DNA of 64,000 nt from Ruminococcus_G sp964621905 (GTDB taxonomy: Bacteria > Bacillota > Clostridia > Lachnospirales > Lachnospiraceae), in contig CAZUNG010000002.1 of the NCBI GenBank assembly GCA_964621905.1, forward strand, positions 124,001 to 188,000, given 5' to 3'. The position numbers and the translations under genes are program-made. Positions 59,196 through 64,000 of the stretch are shown in pieces. Positions within the stretch are counted from its first letter, which is position 1. Each line of letters starts with the position of its first letter. The notes under the pieces were generated by a model. It worked only from the letters and a program-made list of their open reading frames with translations. It did no database searches and was not told where the DNA came from.

Positions 59196-60425
59196 CTAAT
59201 TTACTGCACTTGCAGCTGCGTATGCGGTTGACCAGGCAATCTGCAGATTAAAGCCGCCCGTCAGCGCATCCACATCCAGAACTTCCCCAATAAAATAAAG
59301 TCCTTTTACTTTTTTTGATTCCATTGTCTTCGGATTGATCTCCCTGACAGAAACTCCGCCTTTTGTCACCACCGCTTCCTGATATCCCCGAAGCCCGGTA
59401 ACCGTAAATGGAAAATGTTTTAACAGCCTGACAAACGCAAGCCGCTCCTCCCGTAATATATCATGGATCTTTTTCTCAGGAGAGCTCCCCCACAGCTCCA
59501 TAAATACCGGCAGCGCTCTGGAAGGCAGCAGCCCCTGGGCCACACTCTTGAACTGTTTATTCTGACTCTTTCCAAAATCACGAAGCATGCGCTCATCGAG
59601 CTGTTCCTCTGAAAGTGCAGGTTTCCAGTCGATTTCGCAGGAAACCGGTGCTTTCTTTAATTGTTCCCCCACTATGGCGCTTGCCGTCAGCACAAGCGGT
59701 CCTGTAATCCCAAAATGCGTGAACATCAATTCTCCAAAATCTTCAAAACAACAGCTGCCGTTCACAGACATGCGCAATGTCACATTTTTAAGGGAGAGCC
59801 CCTGCATCTGTGCAATATACGCTTCCTCCGTTTCCATCGGCACAAGCGAGGGAATTCTTTGCGCGAGGGTATGTCCGCACTCGCTGGCAAAACGATACCC
59901 ATCACCCGTAGATCCGGTCGTCGGATAAGACAATCCGCCAGTCGCAACAAACACAGCATCCCCCTCGATCACAGCATCATTTTCCAGCAAAAGCCCTGTG
60001 ATGCCGCTGTTATCTGTCAGCACTTTTTTCACACCGCTTCTCAGATGTATTTTCACATCCAGCTCTTTCATTCTGCGTTCCATGCCAAGAATGATATCCG
60101 ATGCGTGGTCCGATACCGGAAACGCACGGTTTCCCCGCTCTATCTTTGTCCTCACCCCAAGACGCTCAAAGAATTTGATGGCATCAAAATTATTATACCC
60201 ATAAAATGCACTGTATAAAAATTTTGGATTGTGAATCACACTGGCAAATAATTCCTCCATGGAACAGGCATTCGTAAAATTGCATCGGCCTTTCCCCGTT
60301 ATATAAACTTTTTTCCCAAGCTTTTCATTCTTTTCAAACAGGTGGACCTGGTGTCCGGCCTCCGCTGCAAACACTGCTGCTGCCATACCGGCAGCACCAC
60401 CTCCCGCGATCAATATCTTAGACAT
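59196..60425 (-). CDS. HI0933/YhiN-family flavoprotein (BaiN-like)
   Basis: The 409-residue protein opens with the FAD Rossmann motif ILIAGGGAAGMAAAVFAAEA and ends with a second dinucleotide element, KGLYFIGEVLDVDALTGGFN with LQIAWSTAY. KKVYITGKGRCNFTNACSM is a family hallmark. The family includes BaiN, described as a bile-acid reductase of Clostridium scindens, but most members have unknown substrates, so this name should not be taken as a function. The ATG at 60425 lies inside the end of the RpiR gene, overlapping by 8 bases, with GGGGG as ribosome site. Confidence 0.88.
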   Translation of the reverse strand: MSKILIAGGGAAGMAAAVFAAEAGHQVHLFEKNEKLGKKVYITGKGRCNFTNACSMEELFASVIHNPKFLYSAFYGYNNFDAIKFFERLGVRTKIERGNRAFPVSDHASDIILGMERRMKELDVKIHLRSGVKKVLTDNSGITGLLLENDAVIEGDAVFVATGGLSYPTTGSTGDGYRFASECGHTLAQRIPSLVPMETEEAYIAQMQGLSLKNVTLRMSVNGSCCFEDFGELMFTHFGITGPLVLTASAIVGEQLKKAPVSCEIDWKPALSEEQLDERMLRDFGKSQNKQFKSVAQGLLPSRALPVFMELWGSSPEKKIHDILREERLAFVRLLKHFPFTVTGLRGYQEAVVTKGGVSVREINPKTMESKKVKGLYFIGEVLDVDALTGGFNLQIAWSTAYAAASAVN

Positions 60426-61344
60426 CGTCTTCCCCCAAACCTGCAAAACTAAGTTTTACCGAATCATCAATTGAATTGATCTCATCGTTACTGTAAACTT
60501 TATATTCATCCCATATTTTTTCCATGGACTCCAGCGTATCTACGACCTCCTGCTGCTTCTTCATACAGAGCGCCACCACCAGCGCATTGATAACACTCAG
60601 CGGCGCGACCAGTGAGTCCACAATCGACGCCATATCACTTCTTGCAATCAGGTTGCAGGAAGAATAAAGGTTCATCGGAGAATGGATACTGTCTGTCAGT
60701 GTGATCACTTTTGCATTCCGGTTATTTGCAAACTCCATCGCTTTGAGCGTATGCATGGAGTACCGCGGAAAACTGATGCCGATGATCACATCCTGTTCAT
60801 TGATTCTTATCATCTGTTCAAAAATCTCACTCGCAGAATTTGTCTGGATCAGACGCACATCATCCACAACAAGATTCAGATAAAAGCTGAGAAAATGTGC
60901 AAGCGGTGCACAGCTTCTGATTCCTATGATATAGATCGTCTTTGCCTGCAGGATCGTCTCCACCGCCTGGTCAAAGATCTCATGATCCAGATGTTCCATT
61001 GTCAGTTTTATTTTGTCAATATCAGCCTGCAGAACTTTATCTAAAATCTCCGCCTGCGGCACTCTTCCATAGGTTACCTCCATCCTCTGAATTGAGTTCA
61101 GTTTGTTGATCACCAGCTCCTCGAGTGCGCGGTGAAATTCCGGAAACCCCTGATATCCAAGCTGTGCTGCAAACCGAACCGTTGTGGATTCACTGACTCC
61201 CACCTCACTTCCGAGTTTTGCCGCCGTCAAAAACACAGCCTTGTCATAGTTATCCGTAATATAAGACGCCAGACGTTTCTGACCTTTGCTGAGTTTTCCG
61301 TATTGCTGATTGATTCTCGTCAATAAATTCTCTGATTGTTCCAT
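60418..61344 (-). CDS. MurR/RpiR-family transcriptional regulator with SIS domain
   Basis: The 308-residue protein has an N-terminal helix-turn-helix of the RpiR type (LGSEVGVSESTTVRFAAQLG, residues about 45-64) and a C-terminal SIS sugar-phosphate-binding domain (IYIIGIRSCAPLAHFLSFYL and DVIIGISFPRYSMHTLKAM). These proteins sense phosphosugars and mostly repress sugar-use genes. It is the first gene of the flavoprotein-cmk-ispH-S1 run. Its ligand and targets are unknown. Confidence 0.92.
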   Translation of the reverse strand: MEQSENLLTRINQQYGKLSKGQKRLASYITDNYDKAVFLTAAKLGSEVGVSESTTVRFAAQLGYQGFPEFHRALEELVINKLNSIQRMEVTYGRVPQAEILDKVLQADIDKIKLTMEHLDHEIFDQAVETILQAKTIYIIGIRSCAPLAHFLSFYLNLVVDDVRLIQTNSASEIFEQMIRINEQDVIIGISFPRYSMHTLKAMEFANNRNAKVITLTDSIHSPMNLYSSCNLIARSDMASIVDSLVAPLSVINALVVALCMKKQQEVVDTLESMEKIWDEYKVYSNDEINSIDDSVKLSFAGLGEDDV

Positions 61345-61413
61345 ACTTTATTTTCTCCTAAACGGTATGCATGATAAAGGAGGCATACCTCTCCTGAATA
61401 CTTTCATCTGTTC

Positions 61414-61441
61414 AGTATATCACAAGAACAGATTGCGTCAA
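61414..61441 (-). promoter_or_regulatory. Promoter of the RpiR-led operon
   Basis: TTGACG (61436-61441) and TATACT (61414-61419) on the minus strand are 16 bases apart. The -35 lies inside the inverted repeat at 61430-61451, so the same sequence may act as terminator for the gene before it and as part of an operator. Confidence 0.65.
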
Positions 61442-61451
61442 GACGCAATCT
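61430..61451 (-). terminator. Inverted repeat after the M15 peptidase gene
   Basis: A perfect 9-base-pair stem (61430-61438 with 61443-61451) with a 4-base loop lies 17 bases past the peptidase stop. It has no proper T run, so its role as a terminator is uncertain. Confidence 0.5.
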
Positions 61452-61468
61452 CACCGGGATTTTTGACA

Positions 61469-62311
61469 TTATACCTTTTCAAAATGCTGGTAATCCTTTG
61501 TACCCGTCCAGCTTCCTCCCCAGGAAAATCCATATTTTGTAAATATCTGATAACACAGATCTTCTGTATCGATTTTATATGCAAAGTCTTCAGTGCGGTC
61601 GGTATATTCCCAGGCATTTGCAGGCTCACAGAGTTCTTCCCCATCCACCGTTTTTACATAGGGATTATACTTAGGATTAATATCCACTGCCATGCCTTTT
61701 GCGTGATTGGACAACGTTGTACTGTGAGAGATCAAACGAAAATTGAAAGCGGAACTGTTGTTGTCCGCCATAGACTGTTCGTCATCTGCATCGTAATCAT
61801 CGATCAGCCGCAGCTTTTCAATGGGATAAGCAGACTGGTAAAGTTCCCGGAAAATTGCCGTCACATCATCTGCAATCGCCTGATTGACGATCAGTTCTCC
61901 TATATGAGTTTCACCGTCAAAACCCATATGCAGAACTCTGACATACCTCAGTTCCTCTTTGGGAACCGTGCAGTCTTCTTTCAAAGATTTTCCATAAATC
62001 CGTTCAAAGACAATATCCGATATCTCTTCCTGATAAAATAAGGTTTCCGTCCCGACGGCAGTGAGCTGCTCCTCTGTCAGTATCGATTCCGCAGCCATCT
62101 GCCGGATATCTCCCAGCGATACCGCATCTTCTGTCTCTTCTTCTGTCTGTTTTGTCTCCACATTTTCATTTGGAACAGGCACATTTTTCTCTGCGGACAC
62201 ATCTTCCCTCTCCCCCGTCTCCCTGTTTTCGGTAAAACGATAAACCAAAAGCACCGCTGCCGCTGCACAGACGGCAGCCGCTGTCATGATACATCTGACT
62301 CTCTTTTTCAC
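61469..62311 (-). CDS. M15-family D-alanyl-D-alanine carboxypeptidase-like protein
   Basis: The start is a GTG at 62311 with AGGAGG five bases upstream, giving 280 residues. A basic N-terminus and one membrane helix (about 7-25) are followed by a Glu-rich linker and a zinc peptidase domain. SNHAKGMAVDINPKYNPY holds the zinc-binding His and Asp, and GTKDYQHFEK the last His. Such proteins trim peptidoglycan peptides outside the membrane. It lies between the RpiR operon and the decarboxylase genes on the same strand. Confidence 0.88.
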   Translation of the reverse strand: MKKRVRCIMTAAAVCAAAAVLLVYRFTENRETGEREDVSAEKNVPVPNENVETKQTEEETEDAVSLGDIRQMAAESILTEEQLTAVGTETLFYQEEISDIVFERIYGKSLKEDCTVPKEELRYVRVLHMGFDGETHIGELIVNQAIADDVTAIFRELYQSAYPIEKLRLIDDYDADDEQSMADNNSSAFNFRLISHSTTLSNHAKGMAVDINPKYNPYVKTVDGEELCEPANAWEYTDRTEDFAYKIDTEDLCYQIFTKYGFSWGGSWTGTKDYQHFEKV

Positions 62312-62405
62312 ATTTTCCTCCTGTAGCATCTGCCTTTGAAATTTGCAGTAAAAAAGAATACGCCCACAACACGTCTCGAACGCATCATGGACATATCTTT
62401 CTCTC

Positions 62406-63818
62406 CTATACCGGGTAAGCTTTGTTTTCTTTGTCAGCCACCGATGCATCTACCTTCTTTTCCTGAGCCTCTCTGTACTTAAAGAAATCGGTCGCCACCT
62501 GAGGGAACAGCGCATATGTCAGTACATCCTCATCCTGCTCTTTCCACGGTGCCACTTCTTTCTCCAGCGTATCCAGCTCATCCTCAATCAGGTCTGCCGG
62601 CCGGCAGGTAATCGGTTTTGTATCGCCGATACATTTCTTCTGAACTTCCGGATTAAATGGCTTTATGGTTGCTCCATACTGGCCGGACAGCACAGCCTTC
62701 GTCTCCTTTGTGACCATTTTATACCGCTCTCCCATAATCACATTGAACACTGCCTGTGTTCCGACAATCTGTGAAGACGGTGTGACAAGAGGACACTCGC
62801 CAAGGTCTTTGCGCACCCGCGGCACCTCCTCGAGAACCTCGTAGTATTTGTCTTCCGCATGCTGTTCTTTCAGCTGTGAGGTCAGATTCGAGAGCATCCC
62901 TCCCGGCACCTGATACAACAGCGTTTTGATATTAACACCCAGGTTCTTCGGATTTAACAGTCCGCTGTCCAGCGCCTCATCGCGAATCGGTCGGAAATAA
63001 TCTGCTATTTCAGCGAGAAGATTCTGATCAAACCCGGTGTCATACGGGGTTCCCTTAAACGTCTCTACCATTACTTCTGTCGCCGGCTGTGAAGTTCCGA
63101 GCGCAAACGGTGACATTGCAGTGTCAATCACATCGACGCCGGCTTCAACCGCTTTCATGTAAGTCATAGACGCCACGCCGGAAGTATAATGTGTGTGCAG
63201 CTGAATCGGAAGTGAAGTTGCCTCCTTTAATGCCGTGACCAGATCCGTCGCCTGATACGGAAGCAGCAGTCCCGCCATATCTTTAATGCAGATGGAGTTT
63301 GCCCCCATCTCCTCTACTTTCTTTGCCATTTCTGTCCAATATTCCAGCGTGTACGCATCACCGATCGTATAGGACAGCGCAACCTGCGCATGTCCTTTTT
63401 CTTTATTCGCAGCGCTGACGGCTGTCTGCAGATTTCTCAGATCGTTCATGCAGTCAAAGATACGGATGATATCAATGCCGTTTGCAATCGATTTCTGAAC
63501 AAAATACTCCACAACATCATCCGCATACGGACGGTATCCCAGAATATTCTGCCCGCGAAAGAGCATCTGCAGCTTTGTGTTTTTAAAACCCTCACGGAAT
63601 TTCCGCAGGCGCTCCCATGGGTCCTCCTTGAGAAAACGCAGAGAAGCGTCAAACGTCGCACCGCCCCAGCATTCTACGGAATAATAACCTACTTTATCCA
63701 ACTGATCAACAATCGGCAGCATCTGCTCTGTCGTCATTCTTGTCGCAATCAGAGACTGGTGAGCATCCCGCAGAATCGTTTCTGTTATTTTAATTGGTTT
63801 TTTTTCTATTTCCGCCAT
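62406..63818 (-). CDS. oadA: Carboxyltransferase subunit of a sodium-pumping decarboxylase (OadA-like), without biotin domain
   Basis: This cytoplasmic TIM-barrel enzyme moves carboxyl from a 2-oxoacid to biotin. From ATG 63818 (GGAGGG) it has 470 residues, with ILRDAHQSLIATRMTTEQML, VECWGGATFDASLRFL and LHTHYTSGVASMTYMKAVE (metal ligands). GGMLSNLTSQL and GERYKMVTKETKAVLSGQYG are the usual post-barrel blocks. Full-length OadA ends with a biotin-carrier domain bearing AMKM; it is absent here, so a separate carrier must be encoded elsewhere. The OadB-type gene lies directly upstream. Confidence 0.92.
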   Translation of the reverse strand: MAEIEKKPIKITETILRDAHQSLIATRMTTEQMLPIVDQLDKVGYYSVECWGGATFDASLRFLKEDPWERLRKFREGFKNTKLQMLFRGQNILGYRPYADDVVEYFVQKSIANGIDIIRIFDCMNDLRNLQTAVSAANKEKGHAQVALSYTIGDAYTLEYWTEMAKKVEEMGANSICIKDMAGLLLPYQATDLVTALKEATSLPIQLHTHYTSGVASMTYMKAVEAGVDVIDTAMSPFALGTSQPATEVMVETFKGTPYDTGFDQNLLAEIADYFRPIRDEALDSGLLNPKNLGVNIKTLLYQVPGGMLSNLTSQLKEQHAEDKYYEVLEEVPRVRKDLGECPLVTPSSQIVGTQAVFNVIMGERYKMVTKETKAVLSGQYGATIKPFNPEVQKKCIGDTKPITCRPADLIEDELDTLEKEVAPWKEQDEDVLTYALFPQVATDFFKYREAQEKKVDASVADKENKAYPV

Positions 63819-63828
63819 GTTATCCCTC

Positions 63829-64000
63829 CTACACTCCAAAGATCGCCATAAAGGTTCCTGCCGCAACAGCCGTCCCGATGACTCCGGCTACATTCGGTCC
63901 CATCGCATGCATCAGCAGGAAATTTGTCGGATCTGCCTCCGCCCCCACTTTCTGGGACACACGCGCCGCCATTGGTACTGCTGAAACCCCGGCCGATCCA
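63829..64000 (-). CDS. Sodium-pumping decarboxylase beta subunit, C-terminal part only
   Basis: The frame runs from the window edge to a TAG at 63829-63831, 56 codons. SAVPMAARVSQKVGAEADPT and NFLLMHAMGPNVAGVIGTAV match the end of OadB/GcdB, the membrane subunit that exports two sodium ions per decarboxylation. It lies 10 bases before oadA. Only the last membrane portion is visible. Confidence 0.9.
   Translation of the reverse strand, partial: GSAGVSAVPMAARVSQKVGAEADPTNFLLMHAMGPNVAGVIGTAVAAGTFMAIFGV

Noticed and set aside
1..64000. CRISPR arrays, rRNA and tRNA genes
   Set aside because: No regularly spaced repeats, cloverleaf-like sequences or rRNA segments were seen on either strand.

Overview
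The window looks like a chromosome segment from an anaerobic, spore-forming Firmicute of the Clostridia, most likely the Lachnospiraceae. The evidence is an alpha/beta-type spore protein, sporulation-associated YtfJ and DUF2953 genes, a complete Rnf complex, a sodium-pumping decarboxylase, a zinc-ribbon L28, and gene orders typical of that family. Base composition looks moderate. Almost all genes are on the minus strand. I saw no rRNA, tRNA or CRISPR array. Family assignments come from motifs and remembered family features; no database search was run.

Layout. 1-12 kb is housekeeping: coaD-rsmD-mgsA, a spore protein, a KPA-repeat protein with a DUF6465-like end, an ABC transporter whose permease carries a very long coiled coil, recG, fakA with an Asp23 protein, and rpmB. 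12-16.5 kb has a frameshifted small gene, ilvBN, and an ECF S-component paired with a class-V aminotransferase. About 16.87-36.25 kb is a degraded accessory island. 36.7-48.7 kb returns to core genes: YtfJ/DUF2953, a polyphosphate:AMP phosphotransferase, NUDIX, a class B PBP with its SEDS partner, a U32 peptidase, zapA and ruvAB. 48.7-55.3 kb holds rnfCDGEAB-apbE and, beyond a terminator, a NusG-II/Gx-transporter pair. 55.4-64 kb has a YprB-like nuclease, an S1 protein, ispH, cmk, a BaiN/YhiN-type flavoprotein, an RpiR regulator, an M15 peptidase and the Na+-decarboxylase genes.

The island is the most interesting part. Its left edge abuts the C-terminal end of an ABC-2 permease gene. Its right edge abuts an ABC ATPase gene cut off at its Walker B aspartate, itself preceded by a TetR gene with an internal deletion. 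Order and strand fit one former TetR-ATPase-permease operon broken by a 19.4 kb insertion or replacement. Inside are conjugative-element remnants (a VirD4 coupling protein with two frameshifts and a nonsense codon, a primase/TOPRIM remnant, a small HTH gene) and an intact-looking gene set. That set is an HTH protein, a 7-TM sensor with a degenerate kinase core, a histidine kinase and a NarL-type regulator, followed by a divergent receiver-like protein, two DUF4428 proteins, and zinc-ribbon/TM, TPM and SPFH proteins. The last three resemble Bacillus YdjG-YdjH-YdjI, which are linked to membrane stress and PspA. The downstream lipoprotein genes are decaying through single lesions.

The Rnf complex, its flavin transferase ApbE and the OadA/OadB genes suggest sodium-based energy conservation. 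The ECF/aminotransferase pair may salvage vitamin B6, which is inference.
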